A stretch of 64,000 bases of DNA from Xanthomonas sp. DAR 35659 (GCF_041242975.1 NZ_CP162488.1:4268001-4332000), one strand, 5' to 3'; numbered from the stretch's first letter, positions 9,650-19,832 are shown. The notes: generated from the letters alone by a model not told the origin. Made by a program: numbers and translations.

Positions 9650-11410
9650 TCAGTAGCTCGCGGTCAGGGTGACGCCCGAGAACGTGCTGTACGCCTTGAC
9701 CCGCACGTAGTACGTGCCGCTCGGCGCGCTGAAGGTGCAGGTCTCGTTGTTGCCGTTGAGGTAGGGCCGGCAGTTGTAGCTGCTGTCGGTCGGCGCGCTG
9801 CCCTGGCGCACGTACAGATCGGCATCGCCGCTGCCGCCGGAGATGCTCACGCTCAGCGAGCTGCTGCCGGACGGGACCGTCACCGTGTAGTTCAGCGACG
9901 CGCCGGAGCTGGCGTTGAGGCCGGTGACCGGCACGCCGTTCTGCAACGTGTTGCCGCTCGGCGGCGGCGTGGTGGTGCCACCGCCGGCGGCGGCGGTCAC
10001 CGCCGCGTTGGCGTCGAGCAGGCCGGCGCCGCAGCCCTGCGAGCAGGAGAAGCTGGCGGCGGTGCTCTTGATGGTGCTCTCCACCTGCGCCGGGGTCAGC
10101 GGGGTCGAGGCCACCGATTGCATCAGCGCGACCACGCCGGCCACGTGCGGGGTCGCCATCGAAGTGCCGTTGTACGAGGCATAGCTCGGGTTGCCCGGGG
10201 TGGTGGTGCCGTCGTTGAGCGTGGACAGGATGTTCGAACCCGGCGCGGAAATGTCGATGCCGCTGCCGTAGTTCGAGTAGCTGGCCTTGGCCCGCGACGA
10301 GGTGGTGGCCGCCACCGCGATCACGTTGCTGCAGTTCGCCGGCACCGAGCTGGACACGTTGGTCGAGCTGTTGCCGGCCGCCACCACCACGGTGGTGCCG
10401 CGGTTGACGGCGCCATTGATCGCGTTCTGGTAGGTGGTCGAGCAGGTGCCGCTGCCGCCCAGCGACATGTTGATCACTTCGGCCGGGGTGGTGTTGGTCG
10501 GAATGCCGCTGACGGTGCCGCCCGAGGCCCAGGTGATCGCGTCGGCGATGTCGGAGGTGTAGCCGCCGCACTTGCCGAGCACGCGCACCGGCAGGATCTT
10601 GGCCTTGAACGCGGTGCCGGCGACGCCGGTGCTGTTGTTGGTCACCGCGGCGATGGTGCCGGCCACGTGGGTGCCGTGCCAGCTGGAGTTGGACGCCGGC
10701 GAACCGGAATAGCATTCGTTGGCCGCCGACCAGTCGCCTTCGTCGGCCGGATTGCTGTCGCGACCGTCGCCGTCGCGCGCGTCGGTCCCGTCGCTGATGA
10801 AATCGTAGCCGGGCAGGACATTGGCGTTGAGGTCCGGATGGCTGGTGATGCCGGTGTCGATCACCGCCACGACCACGCCGTCGCCGGTGGCCTGGTCCCA
10901 GGCCGGGCGCACGTTGATGCCGGCGGTGCTGGTGCCGAAGGCCCACTGGTTGGACAGGCTGGGATCGTTCGGGGTCAGCGCGATGGTCATGCGCTGGTCG
11001 ACCTCGACGTATTCGACGTTCGGATCGGCGGCCAGGCGGCGCATCAGCGTCTCGGCTTCGGCGCGGTCCAGCGGCCGGTCGGCCTTGACCACTTCCGGAC
11101 CGACCGCCAGGCGGCGCAGGCTGGTCAGCCCCAGCGCGCGGCCATTCTTGGCCGGCATCGCCGCGGCCACCGATTGCAGCGTCGAACGCAGCGTCGGCGA
11201 GGTGGCGGCGGACGCGCTGGCGACGCCGACGGGAGCGGCGTCGCGGGTCTTGACGATGAAGCGTTGCACGGTGGGTTCGGCGGACAGGCCGGAAAGGTTG
11301 ACATCGCCTGCGAACGCAGGCGTCGCCAGCAGCAGAGACGTCACAGCGGACGCTCCCAGCACCACCAGCCAAGGACGCTGGCGCGAACCACGTTGCGAAA
11401 TTTCGGTCAT
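9650..11410 (-). CDS. Secreted subtilisin-like (S8) serine protease with PPC domain
   Basis: A 586-residue exported protease. Start MTEISQRG is chosen because AGGAAG precedes it at good spacing. Residues 1-34 are a signal peptide ending PAFA. A propeptide with inhibitor-like segments (RFIVKTRD, then DPNVEYVEVDQ) precedes the catalytic domain. The triad is visible: Asp185 in VAVIDTGITSHPDL, His245 in HGTHVAGT and Ser417 in NGTSMATPHVAG; the oxyanion asparagine is in VVAAGNSS. After a Gly/Thr/Pro linker, residues about 490-586 form a prepeptidase C-terminal domain (SGGSGDADLYVRQG), commonly removed on maturation. Xanthomonas enzymes of this type leave by the type II pathway and break down host protein; substrate here is inferred. 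A strong terminator follows. Confidence 0.93.
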   Translation of the reverse strand: MTEISQRGSRQRPWLVVLGASAVTSLLLATPAFAGDVNLSGLSAEPTVQRFIVKTRDAAPVGVASASAATSPTLRSTLQSVAAAMPAKNGRALGLTSLRRLAVGPEVVKADRPLDRAEAETLMRRLAADPNVEYVEVDQRMTIALTPNDPSLSNQWAFGTSTAGINVRPAWDQATGDGVVVAVIDTGITSHPDLNANVLPGYDFISDGTDARDGDGRDSNPADEGDWSAANECYSGSPASNSSWHGTHVAGTIAAVTNNSTGVAGTAFKAKILPVRVLGKCGGYTSDIADAITWASGGTVSGIPTNTTPAEVINMSLGGSGTCSTTYQNAINGAVNRGTTVVVAAGNSSTNVSSSVPANCSNVIAVAATTSSRAKASYSNYGSGIDISAPGSNILSTLNDGTTTPGNPSYASYNGTSMATPHVAGVVALMQSVASTPLTPAQVESTIKSTAASFSCSQGCGAGLLDANAAVTAAAGGGTTTPPPSGNTLQNGVPVTGLNASSGASLNYTVTVPSGSSSLSVSISGGSGDADLYVRQGSAPTDSSYNCRPYLNGNNETCTFSAPSGTYYVRVKAYSTFSGVTLTASY

Positions 11411-12103
11411 TCGGAACTTCCTTTCGTTGATTGCCGCCTGATGGCGATATACCCACGCTGCGGACACCCGAAACGGCCATTGCGTCTGGCGCAGCGCGGT
11501 CCCTGGCCGGCCCCCTGTTGCCGGCCGTTCATCCGACGCTATCTCAGTACAGACGCGTATGGAGTAGAAATGTGTCGTCCAAAGCCAATATTTGCGACAT
11601 TCGTCACTCTATGACACCCCGTGTCTTCAACTTTTCTCGACACGCAAGGGCATCCGCTGTCTTGAGAAGACAGTCTCAGGACATTTTTGCGCGGCGCGAC
11701 GCGACCGAGCGCGGATCGCGGGCGTCATCGACAGGGTCCCGTGCGACACCATTGATGTGCGGCACTGACGCGCTGCGGGGCGCATGGGCGGGAAGCAACC
11801 GCCTGGAGGCGACATGCACGCCCAGGGGTGTCCAGGCGGCAGCTGACGCAACGTCTGCCGCGTCCGAGGTCGCGATGCCGTCGGCACGTCGAATGGGATC
11901 GCGCATGGATCGCACACCTGATGCCTGTGCGCGGGAGCGCACGCGGACGATGACGTCCGCAACGCGTATTGGATCGTGAGCCGCACAAGGCACCGCGGAT
12001 CCCGAAGACATCCTCGGAGACTTGCCGGCTACGCACTCATCCGCGCGACGCCGTGGCGTGCGCCGCCTCGCGCCGCGGAGCGGCGCAAGGCGGCGACGCG
12101 GGC
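11411..12103. other. Intergenic region upstream of protease gene
   Basis: These 693 bases lie between the protease start and the ilvE stop, both minus-strand genes. Open frames exist on both strands but have arginine/serine-rich, family-less translations, so I treat them as chance. The part next to the protease (about 11560-11690) is less G+C rich than the surroundings and probably holds its promoter. A small perfect hairpin, CTGTCTT/AAGACAG with a 3-base loop, is at 11657-11673. Confidence 0.5.
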
Positions 12104-13204
12104 TCAGCCCAGCCGCACCAGCCAGCCGTGGCGATCGGCGACGCGGCCGTACTGGATGTCGGTCAGTTCCTGACGCAGCGACAGGGTCACCGGGCCGGCC
12201 GGGGCGGTCAGGTCGCCGACCGCGAAGTCCTTGCCCTTGAGCTGCCCGATCGGGGTCACCACCGCGGCGGTGCCGCAGGCGAACACCTCGGCGATCTCGC
12301 CCGAGGCCACGCCGTCGCGCCACTCGTCGATGCTCACCTGCCGCTCCACCACCTGCATGCCGCGGTCGCGGGCCAGTTGCAGGATGCTGTCGCGGGTGAT
12401 GCCTTCCAGGATGCTGCCCGACAGCGCCGGGGTGACCAGGCTGCCATCGCGCATCACCAGGAACACGTTCATGCCACCCAGTTCCTCGATGTACTTGCCC
12501 TCGACCGGATCGAGGAACAGCACCTGCGAGCAGCCCTGCGCCTGCGCCTGCTGCTGCGGCAGCAGCGAGGCGGCGTAGTTGCCGCCGCACTTGGCCGCGC
12601 CGGTGCCGCCCTTGGCGGCGCGCGCGTAGTCGGTGGACAGCCAGATCGCCACCGGCGCCACGCCCTTGGCGAAATACGCGCCGGCCGGGCTGGCGATGAC
12701 GTAGTAGCCGGCCTTCTGCGCGGCGCGCACGCCCAGGAACGCCTCGTTGGCGATCATGAACGGACGGAAATACAGGCTGGTCTCCGGCGCCGACGGCACC
12801 CACGCCGCATCCACCGCGATCAGCTGCCGCAGCGACTCCACGAACAGTTCCACCGGCAGCTCCGGCAGCGCCAGGCGCTGCGCCGAGCGCTGCAGGCGCT
12901 TGCCGTTGGCCTCCGGGCGGAAGGTCCAGATCGAGCCGTCGGCATGGCGGTAGGCCTTGATGCCTTCGAAGATTTCCTGACCGTAGTGCAGCACCGAGGC
13001 GGCCGGGTCCAGCGCCAGCGGGCCGTAGGCACGCACTTGCGCGTCGTGCCAGCCCTGCTCGCGGCTCCATTCGATGGCGACCATGTGGTCGGTGAAGTAG
13101 TTGCCGAAGCCCGGCGCGGCGAGGATCTGCGCGCGCGCCTCGGCGCTGCGCGCGGCGGTGGACGGGGTCAGGCGGAACTGCGAAGACGGCTCGGTAGCGG
13201 ACAC
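12104..13204 (-). CDS. ilvE: Branched-chain amino acid aminotransferase
   Basis: A 366-residue PLP-dependent transaminase of fold type IV, which makes or degrades leucine, isoleucine and valine with glutamate/2-oxoglutarate. The long form is indicated by FTDHMVAIEWSREQGW and SVLHYGQEIFEGIKAYR near the N terminus. The PLP-lysine is in GGTGAAKCGGNYAASL, and VEEL-type segments appear as YIEELGGMNVFLVMRDGS, followed by SILEGITRDSI and the phosphate-binding ACGTAAVVTPIG. Length matches the eukaryote-like/long bacterial IlvE group. It is transcribed on its own, with sufT 100 bp upstream on the same strand. Confidence 0.95.
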   Translation of the reverse strand: MSATEPSSQFRLTPSTAARSAEARAQILAAPGFGNYFTDHMVAIEWSREQGWHDAQVRAYGPLALDPAASVLHYGQEIFEGIKAYRHADGSIWTFRPEANGKRLQRSAQRLALPELPVELFVESLRQLIAVDAAWVPSAPETSLYFRPFMIANEAFLGVRAAQKAGYYVIASPAGAYFAKGVAPVAIWLSTDYARAAKGGTGAAKCGGNYAASLLPQQQAQAQGCSQVLFLDPVEGKYIEELGGMNVFLVMRDGSLVTPALSGSILEGITRDSILQLARDRGMQVVERQVSIDEWRDGVASGEIAEVFACGTAAVVTPIGQLKGKDFAVGDLTAPAGPVTLSLRQELTDIQYGRVADRHGWLVRLG

Positions 13205-13304
13205 CGGGGATTCCTGTGGTAGTCGAGGGACGGCCGTGCCGCCGCGGCATTGCGGCGCAACGGCGGCGCCTCGTCCCGGCCCCAGGTCGGCGCAGTCGCG
13301 CGGC

Positions 13305-13856
13305 TCAGAGCATGCCGGTTTCGAGGCGGGCGGCCTCGGACATCATATGCCGGCCCCACGGCGGATCGAACACCAGCTCGACATCGGCCTCGGCGATGGT
13401 CGGGATCAGCTCCAGCTTGCTGCGCACGTCGTCGACCAGGATGTCGCCCATGCCGCAGCCCGGCGCGGTCAGGGTCATCTTCACCTCGACGTTGCGCTGC
13501 CCGTCCTCGCGCGGCTGCACGTCGACCTCGTAGACCAGGCCCAGATCGACAATGTTGAACGGGATCTCCGGATCGAAGCAGGTGCGCAGCTGCTGCCAGA
13601 TCAACGCCTCGACCTGCTCGTCGCTGGCGCCGTCGGGCAGGTCCAGGCCCGGCGGCGGCTCCTTGCCGATCGCGTCGCCGTCCTTGCCGGCGATGCGGAA
13701 CAGGTTGCCCTCCACGAACACCGTGTAGCTGCCGCCCAGCGCCTGGGTGATGTAGCCGTAGCTGCCGGCCGGCAGGGTCACCGCGTCGCCCTGCGGCACC
13801 ATCACCGCGGCGCAATCGCGTTCGAATTGGACAGGTTCGCTGCTGCGTGAGTACAT
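13305..13856 (-). CDS. sufT: Iron-sulfur cluster assembly protein SufT
   Basis: A 183-residue SufT-family protein that helps iron-sulfur protein maturation. The start is at MYSRSSEPVQFERD. The N-terminal half has the family-specific segment AGSYGYITQALGGSYTVFV. The C-terminal half (about residues 95-183) is a MIP18/DUF59 domain: TCFDPEIPFNIVDLGLVYEV, then MTLTAPGCGMGDILVDDV with the conserved cysteine, and ELVFDPPWGRHMMSEAAR. No suf operon is nearby. It is divergent from a small membrane-protein gene with about 106 bp between them. Confidence 0.9.
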   Translation of the reverse strand: MYSRSSEPVQFERDCAAVMVPQGDAVTLPAGSYGYITQALGGSYTVFVEGNLFRIAGKDGDAIGKEPPPGLDLPDGASDEQVEALIWQQLRTCFDPEIPFNIVDLGLVYEVDVQPREDGQRNVEVKMTLTAPGCGMGDILVDDVRSKLELIPTIAEADVELVFDPPWGRHMMSEAARLETGML

Positions 13857-13962
13857 GGGGGCGATATGGGGGCAGGCCGCCCCGGTGCAAGTCGCCCAGT
13901 TTATCCGAGTGCGCGGGACGCGTGCCGGAGGGTATCCTGTGCGGATTCTTCGAGACCTCCGC

Positions 13963-14382
13963 ATGCCCCCCTCCTCCCCGCCGGCCAGGACCGCGCACTG
14001 GCTATGGCCCTCGCTGCTGTGCCTGGGCTGTTTCACCGCGCTGATCGCCTGGATGCTGGTCGCCTTGAGCCTGGGCCACCAGGCCGGCTGGATGGCGGTG
14101 CCGGTGGCGCTGGAGATCGCCTGGATGCTGCGCCTGGGCACGCTGCCGCGCGGCAAGCTGCGCATCGCCGTGGCGGTGCTCGCCACCGCGCTGGTCATCG
14201 TCGCCGCCAACTGGGGCATCGCTGCCGCGCAGATGGGCGCGGGGATGGGGCTGGACCCGTGGGATTCGTCGCTGAAGATGGGCGCGCGCTACGCCTGGAC
14301 CCTGAGCGTGCTGGCCAACCGCCCCAGCGACCTGCTGTGGCTGGGCATCGGCCTGGTCGTGGCCTACTTCAGCGCGCGCTGA
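13963..14382 (+). CDS. Small membrane protein of unknown function
   Basis: A 139-residue hydrophobic protein. Four likely membrane helices are visible: WPSLLCLGCFTALIAWML, a second around GWMAVPVALEIAWML, IAVAVLATALVIVAANW, and LLWLGIGLVVAYFSA at the very C terminus. Between helices three and four is a soluble loop with DPWDSSLKMGARYAW. I recognise no family motif. It is divergent from sufT and ends next to a REP pair. Confidence 0.65.
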   Translation: MPPSSPPARTAHWLWPSLLCLGCFTALIAWMLVALSLGHQAGWMAVPVALEIAWMLRLGTLPRGKLRIAVAVLATALVIVAANWGIAAAQMGAGMGLDPWDSSLKMGARYAWTLSVLANRPSDLLWLGIGLVVAYFSAR

Positions 14383-14391
14383 GGGGACATG

Positions 14392-14457
14392 GTCGCGGCT
14401 GAAGCCGCTCCTACAACAGCCCCGCACCCCCTGTAGGAGCGGCTTCAGCCGCGACAG
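14392..14457. repeat. Inverted REP pair
   Basis: Two copies of the same palindromic REP face each other. The left one (14392-14415) reads GTCGCGGCTGAAGCCGCTCC; the right one (14431-14457) is its inverse, starting CTGTAGGAGCGGCTTCAG. About 15 bases separate them, so the whole can fold as one long hairpin. It lies between the convergent membrane-protein and pntB genes, where it may also stop transcription. Confidence 0.9.
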
Positions 14458-14476
14458 ATTCCACGCCGGTGCCGCC

Positions 14477-15925
14477 TCAATGCCCGCCGTCGAGCGCCTT
14501 CAGTTCGCTGACCAGCGCACCGGCCGCCTCGGCGCCATCGCCGTACAACATGCGCGTGTTGTCGGCGTAGAACAGCGCATTCTCGATGCCGGCGAAGCCG
14601 GTGCCCTTGCCGCGCTTGATGACGATGACGTTCTTCGAATTGACCACGTCCAGGATCGGCATGCCGTAGATCGGGCTGGCCGGGTCGGTCTTGGCCACCG
14701 GATTGACCACGTCGTTGGCGCCGATCACCAGCGACACGTCGGTGCTGGGAAACTCGGGATTGATGTCGTCCATGTCCGCGATCAGGTCGTAGGGCACGCC
14801 AGCCTCGGCCAGCAGTACGTTCATGTGCCCCGGCATGCGCCCGGCCACCGGGTGGATCGCGAACTTGACCTTGACCCCGCGCTCGATCAAGCGCTGCGCC
14901 AGCTCCCAGATCTTGTGCTGCGCCTGCGCCACCGCCATGCCGTAGCCGGGCACGATCACCACGCGCTCGGCGTAGGCCATCATCGCCGCCACGTCGCCGG
15001 CCTCGATCGGCTTCTGCGCGCCGCTGATCGCCTGCGCCTGGCCGCCGCCGCCGAAGTTGGAGAACAGCACGCCGCTGATCGGCCGGTTCATCGCCTTGGC
15101 CATCAGCCGGGTCAGCAGGATGCCGGCCGCGCCGACCATCATGCCGGCGATGATCAGCGCCTCGTTGCCGAGCACGTAGCCCTCGAACGCCACCGCCAGG
15201 CCGGTGAAGGCGTTGTACAGCGAGATCACCACCGGCATGTCGGCGCCGCCGATCGGCAGCGTCATCAGCACGCCCAGCGCCAGCGCCACCGCGAAGAACG
15301 CCACGATCGCCACCGGGCTGAGGGTGGTCGCGGCCCAGGCGCCCAGGCCCAGCATCGCCACGAACACCAGCAGGTTGAACACCTGCTGGCCGGGGAAGGT
15401 CACGCGCTTGTCCAGCCGCCCATCGAGCTTGGCCCAGGCGATGATCGAGCCGGACAGCGAGACCGCGCCGATCGCCGAGCCGACGATGGCCAGCGCCAGC
15501 GTGGTCGCATCGGGCTGGCGCGCGGCCAGCGCGGCGATCGCGCTCTCGCTCCAGTGCGAGGTGTCTCGGTTGGCCAGGAACGAGAAGCGCAGCAGCTCCA
15601 CCGCGCCGATCGCCGCGGCCGAACCGCCGCCCATACCGTTGTACAGGGCCACCATCTGCGGCATATCGGTGATGGCGACCTTCTTGGCCGAGATCCAGGC
15701 CGCGCCGGTGCCGATCACGATCGCCAGCAGGATCAGGGGCAGGTTGTGCAGGCCCGGCAGCAGGAACGTCGCCGCCGTCGCCAGCAGCATGCCGCAGCCG
15801 GCCCAGTGAATGCCGCTGCGCGCCGTCTTGGGCGAGGCCATGCGCTGCAGGCCGAGCAGGAACAGGGTGGCGGCCACCAGGTAGCTGGCCTTGACCAGCC
15901 AGGACAGTGCTTCGGCGGTGCTCAT
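14477..15925 (-). CDS. pntB: NAD(P) transhydrogenase subunit beta
   Basis: A 482-residue inner-membrane subunit of the proton-translocating transhydrogenase, which couples proton entry to hydride transfer from NADH to NADP+. The first 270 or so residues have about nine membrane helices, including the family segment ITDMPQMVALYNGMGGG with following GAVELL. The C-terminal domain III binds NADP(H): VVIVPGYGMAVAQAQH is the Rossmann glycine motif, then HPVAGRMPGHMNVLLAEA, VIGANDVVNPVA, and the terminal VIVIKRGKGTGFAGIENALF. The start overlaps the stop of the upstream gene (ATGA). Confidence 0.95.
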   Translation of the reverse strand: MSTAEALSWLVKASYLVAATLFLLGLQRMASPKTARSGIHWAGCGMLLATAATFLLPGLHNLPLILLAIVIGTGAAWISAKKVAITDMPQMVALYNGMGGGSAAAIGAVELLRFSFLANRDTSHWSESAIAALAARQPDATTLALAIVGSAIGAVSLSGSIIAWAKLDGRLDKRVTFPGQQVFNLLVFVAMLGLGAWAATTLSPVAIVAFFAVALALGVLMTLPIGGADMPVVISLYNAFTGLAVAFEGYVLGNEALIIAGMMVGAAGILLTRLMAKAMNRPISGVLFSNFGGGGQAQAISGAQKPIEAGDVAAMMAYAERVVIVPGYGMAVAQAQHKIWELAQRLIERGVKVKFAIHPVAGRMPGHMNVLLAEAGVPYDLIADMDDINPEFPSTDVSLVIGANDVVNPVAKTDPASPIYGMPILDVVNSKNVIVIKRGKGTGFAGIENALFYADNTRMLYGDGAEAAGALVSELKALDGGH

Positions 15926-16398
15926 ACGGGTTCCCCTGCCAGCGGCGCCGCGGCAACCGGCTGACGATCCAGGCGATGATGCTCGAACATCTCGATGGCG
16001 GTCTTCAGCAGCCCGACCATACCAAGCCCGAACGCGACCAGGCCCAGCGACAACTGGTTCAGTGCGGTGGAACTGGCCAGGTAGACGCCGACCAGGCCGA
16101 TCACGATCGGCAACAGCGCCTCGATCGAAAGCAGCATCAGCATCAGCCGCCCCTTGCGCGGGTCCTGCCACACCTTGCGCGACATCTTGTTCTGGGTCCG
16201 GGCGGGATCCTGCAGCGAGGACAGGCCCACGCCCACGCCGGCATACAGCAGCGCATAGTTCCAGTCGTCGAGCGCGCCAGCCATGCCATTGAACAGCGGC
16301 CGGGCGGCGTAGACCGCGGTCACGACCATCGCCGGATACTGCAGGTAGCTGAGGATCTGGAACCATGCCCTGGGGCCCAGCGACCGCGCACCGCTCAT
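15922..16398 (-). CDS. Membrane protein between pntAB and pntB
   Basis: A 158-residue membrane protein of no recognised family. Hydrophobic segments are seen at FQILSYLQYPAMVVTAVYAA, WNYALLYAGVGVGLSSL, LMLMLLSIEALLPIVIGLVGVYLA and LGLVAFGLGMVGLLKTAI. Between the second and third lies a basic stretch NKMSRKVWQDPRKGR. It overlaps pntAB upstream and pntB downstream by ATGA junctions, so it is made together with the transhydrogenase subunits and is plausibly an accessory or assembly factor; that is inference from position only. Confidence 0.7.
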   Translation of the reverse strand: MSGARSLGPRAWFQILSYLQYPAMVVTAVYAARPLFNGMAGALDDWNYALLYAGVGVGLSSLQDPARTQNKMSRKVWQDPRKGRLMLMLLSIEALLPIVIGLVGVYLASSTALNQLSLGLVAFGLGMVGLLKTAIEMFEHHRLDRQPVAAAPLAGEPV

Positions 16399-16694
16399 GG
16401 CTTGTCTCCGGGCTTCTTCGAACTCTTGAACATTTCCAGCATGCGCTCGGTCACCACGTAGCCGCCGGCGGCGTTGCCGGCGCCGAGCAGCACGGCGAGG
16501 AAGCCCACCGCCTTCTCCAGCGTGGTGTCGGCGTGGCCGAGCACCACCATCGCGCCGATCAGCACGATGCCGTGGATGAAGTTGGAACCGGACATCAGCG
16601 GGGTGTGCAGGATCACCGGCACCCGCGAGATGATCACATGGCCGGCGATCGCCGCCAGCATGAAGATGTACAACGCCACGAAACCGTCGCTCAT
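16395..16694 (-). CDS. pntAB: NAD(P) transhydrogenase subunit alpha part 2
   Basis: A 99-residue protein that is the short membrane part of the split alpha subunit. Three membrane helices are visible, and the segments VALYIFMLAAIAGHVIISRV, TPLMSGSNFIHGIVLIGAM and LLGAGNAAGGYVVTERML match the C-terminal membrane domain of fused PntA proteins. In this genome the soluble NAD-binding part is a separate gene (18518-19597) 1.8 kb away on the same strand. ATGA overlap with the next gene indicates coupling. Confidence 0.92.
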   Translation of the reverse strand: MSDGFVALYIFMLAAIAGHVIISRVPVILHTPLMSGSNFIHGIVLIGAMVVLGHADTTLEKAVGFLAVLLGAGNAAGGYVVTERMLEMFKSSKKPGDKP

Positions 16695-16929
16695 TCTTGC
16701 TTCTCCCGGGGCGCGCGCCCGACCCTCGCAATCATAACCGCGTGCTGAATCCGTGGGCGACACGCGGCGCCGGGGCCGCACGGCGTCCGCGGTGTGGCCC
16801 GGGCGGCGCGGCGACCGACGGCGCTCTGTGCCCCGTGGCGGCGCGCGCATCGGTGGCGCGGCCAGGTCAACCGCGACGGCGGCGCTGCGTTATCCACGGC
16901 ATGTCCCGTCCGGAAGCTAAGCTGTGCTG

Positions 16930-17505
16930 GTGAGCACGCCCGCCCTCGACCCCGCATCGACCGAGCCCGACACCGGCGACGCCGCGCGTCCGCCGCCGGC
17001 GTCGCTGGATGCGTTCCTGGCCGAGATCGGCCCGCGCGCGTTCCGCTTCGCCGAGGCCGGCCTGCGCCAGCGCGAAGACGCGCTGGATGCGGTGCAGGAC
17101 GCGATGATCAAGCTGCTGGCCTACCGCGAGCGCCCGGCGCAGGAATGGACGCCGCTGTTCTGGAGCATCCTGCGCCGGCGCATCATCGACCTGCAGCGCC
17201 GCCGCGGCTTCCGCCTGCGCTTCTGGGCGCCGGCCAGCGAGCGCAGCGAGGACAGCCAGCCGGACTGGGCCGACGAGGGCCCGACCCCGGCGCAGCGCCA
17301 CGAACAGCGCCAGACCCATGCGCGGCTTGTGGCTGCGTTGCGCGCGCTGCCGGCACGGCAGCGCGAGGCGTTCACCCTGCGCGTGCTCGAGGAGCTGGAT
17401 GTGGCCACCACGGCGCGCGCCATGGGCTGCTCCGAAGGCTCGGTCAAGACTCACCTGTCGCGCGCCCGCGAGGCATTGCAGAAACATCTGGAGGACGTCC
17501 GGTGA
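16930..17505 (+). CDS. ECF-type RNA polymerase sigma factor
   Basis: A 191-residue sigma-70-family factor of the extracytoplasmic type. GTG 16930 is preferred; a GTG 6 bp upstream is also possible. Region 2 covers about residues 25-85, with AEAGLRQREDALDAVQDAMIKL and WSILRRRIIDLQRRRGF for core binding and -10 recognition. Region 4 is near residues 130-185: LPARQREAFTLRVLEELDV and AMGCSEGSVKTHLSRARE, the -35-binding HTH. It is followed by a DUF3619 gene overlapping by GTGA and then a DUF3106 gene; the DUF3619 protein is in the position of an anti-sigma factor. The signal it responds to is unknown. Confidence 0.9.
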   Translation: MSTPALDPASTEPDTGDAARPPPASLDAFLAEIGPRAFRFAEAGLRQREDALDAVQDAMIKLLAYRERPAQEWTPLFWSILRRRIIDLQRRRGFRLRFWAPASERSEDSQPDWADEGPTPAQRHEQRQTHARLVAALRALPARQREAFTLRVLEELDVATTARAMGCSEGSVKTHLSRAREALQKHLEDVR

Positions 17506-17897
17506 AACCCGACACCACCCAAGCCGTCGCGTTCGACGCGCAAATGCGCCAGGCCCATCAGGCCTCGCTGCAGGCGCTGCCGGCGCAGACCCTGGCGCGC
17601 CTGCGCGCCGCCCGCCACAGTGCCGGCCACGCGCGTACCGCGCCACGCCGGGGCTGGCTGTTGGCGGCAGCGGCGCCGGCCGTGCTTGGCGCCGTGTTCG
17701 GCGTGCACCTGTTGCTCGGCCCGGCACCCTCGCCGGCGCCGCCGGCCACGCACATCGCCAACGCGTCCGTGGTGACTGCGCCGTCCGCCGGCATCGCCGC
17801 CCGGGACGACGGCGACGACGCCTCGGTCGACCTGCTCGACGAAAATCCCGACCTGTACCTGTGGCTGGGCTCCGATACCTCGCTGGCGATGGAATGA
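17502..17897 (+). CDS. DUF3619 membrane-anchored protein, possible anti-sigma partner
   Basis: A 131-residue protein starting at GTG 17502 inside the sigma-factor stop region. It has a soluble N-terminal 50 residues (FDAQMRQAHQASLQALPAQT), one membrane helix (GWLLAAAAPAVLGAVFGVHL), and an extracytoplasmic tail ending ENPDLYLWLGSD, a pattern typical of DUF3619. A single-pass protein directly behind an ECF sigma gene is the usual place for an anti-sigma factor, but no zinc-binding anti-sigma motif is present, so that role is inferred. Confidence 0.75.
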   Translation: MKPDTTQAVAFDAQMRQAHQASLQALPAQTLARLRAARHSAGHARTAPRRGWLLAAAAPAVLGAVFGVHLLLGPAPSPAPPATHIANASVVTAPSAGIAARDDGDDASVDLLDENPDLYLWLGSDTSLAME

Positions 17898-18385
17898 ACC
17901 CGATGAACCGCCTGATCCGCCTCTCCCTCGCGCTGGCGCTTCTGGCCGGCGCTCCGCTCGCGGCTTCGGCCGCCCCGCCACCGCCGCCACCGCCCCCGAC
18001 GGACGCCGATGCCGGGCCACCGCCGCCGGACTGGGAGCACCTGAGCGCGCAGCAGCGCGAGTTGCTGATCGCGCCGCTGCGCCAACGCTGGAACGACGCG
18101 CCGCAGCAGCGGCGCCGCATGCTCGAGCATGCGCAGCGCTGGCAGGCGATGACGCCCGAGCAACGCGCCAAGGCGCGCAAGGGCGCGCGCCGCTACGAGG
18201 ACATGACCCCGCAACAGCGCGAACAGGCGCGTGTGCTGTTCGAGCGCATGCGTGCATTGCCGCCGGACCAGCGCCGCGCGCTACGCGATCGCTGGGACGC
18301 GATGACGCCGGCGCAGCGCGACGCCTGGATCAAGGCCAACGCCGGCCCGGCGGCGCAACCGACGCCCGGGGCGGATGTCAGATAG
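17894..18385 (+). CDS. DUF3106 exported protein
   Basis: A 163-residue exported protein. MNRLIRLSLALALLAGAPLAASA is a signal peptide, followed by a proline run. The mature part is made of repeated helical units around W..L...QR: WEHLSAQQRELLIAPLRQRW, WQAMTPEQRAKARKGARRYE, MTPQQREQARVLFERM and WDAMTPAQRDAWIK. Such QR-rich periplasmic helices recall the Spy/CpxP/ZraP-like sensors, and DUF3106 proteins are regularly found behind ECF sigma genes. It overlaps DUF3619 by 4 bp (ATGA). A role in envelope stress sensing is an inference. Confidence 0.8.
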   Translation: MNPMNRLIRLSLALALLAGAPLAASAAPPPPPPPPTDADAGPPPPDWEHLSAQQRELLIAPLRQRWNDAPQQRRRMLEHAQRWQAMTPEQRAKARKGARRYEDMTPQQREQARVLFERMRALPPDQRRALRDRWDAMTPAQRDAWIKANAGPAAQPTPGADVR

Positions 18386-18471
18386 GTCTTCCGCGCGAAC
18401 GCCGGGACCGCCTGCCGCACTGACGCGGCTGCCGACCGCGCGCAACATGGCCGGCGCGCCCGCATGCCGCG

Positions 18472-18517
18472 GCGGCGGCCGCTCGGCACGCGGCCTGCCC
18501 GCCGCGCGGGCCGCCGC
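18472..18517. terminator. Inverted repeat between convergent DUF3106 and pntAA genes
   Basis: GCGGCGGCC at 18472-18480 pairs perfectly with GGCCGCCGC at 18509-18517, next to the pntAA stop codon. There is no T-tract on either side, so if it terminates transcription it does so without a canonical rho-independent signal. Confidence 0.3.
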
Positions 18518-19597
<1,080 letters not shown>

Positions 19598-19832
19598 GCG
19601 ATTCCCCGTGCGTTGCCTGCCTCAGTCGGCGCCGATGCTACAGGGTCCGCGCGGAGATGACAGCGCTGGGCCGTCCGGCCACGCGTCCTGGCCGATCAGG
19701 CCACGCGGCGCGGGCACGCGTAGGGAGCGAATCGCCTGTGAGAGCGCCCACTGACATGAAGGCCTCTCACGGGACCGCCCGTGCCGACGCGCGATGGTGC
19801 TCCCAGCGAACTGTGGATCGCTGCAACCAGCA

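Noticed and set aside
11431..11979. Possible gene in the protease-ilvE gap
   Set aside because: 182-codon plus-strand frame lacks a ribosome site, is Arg/Ser/Thr-rich and resembles nothing I know.
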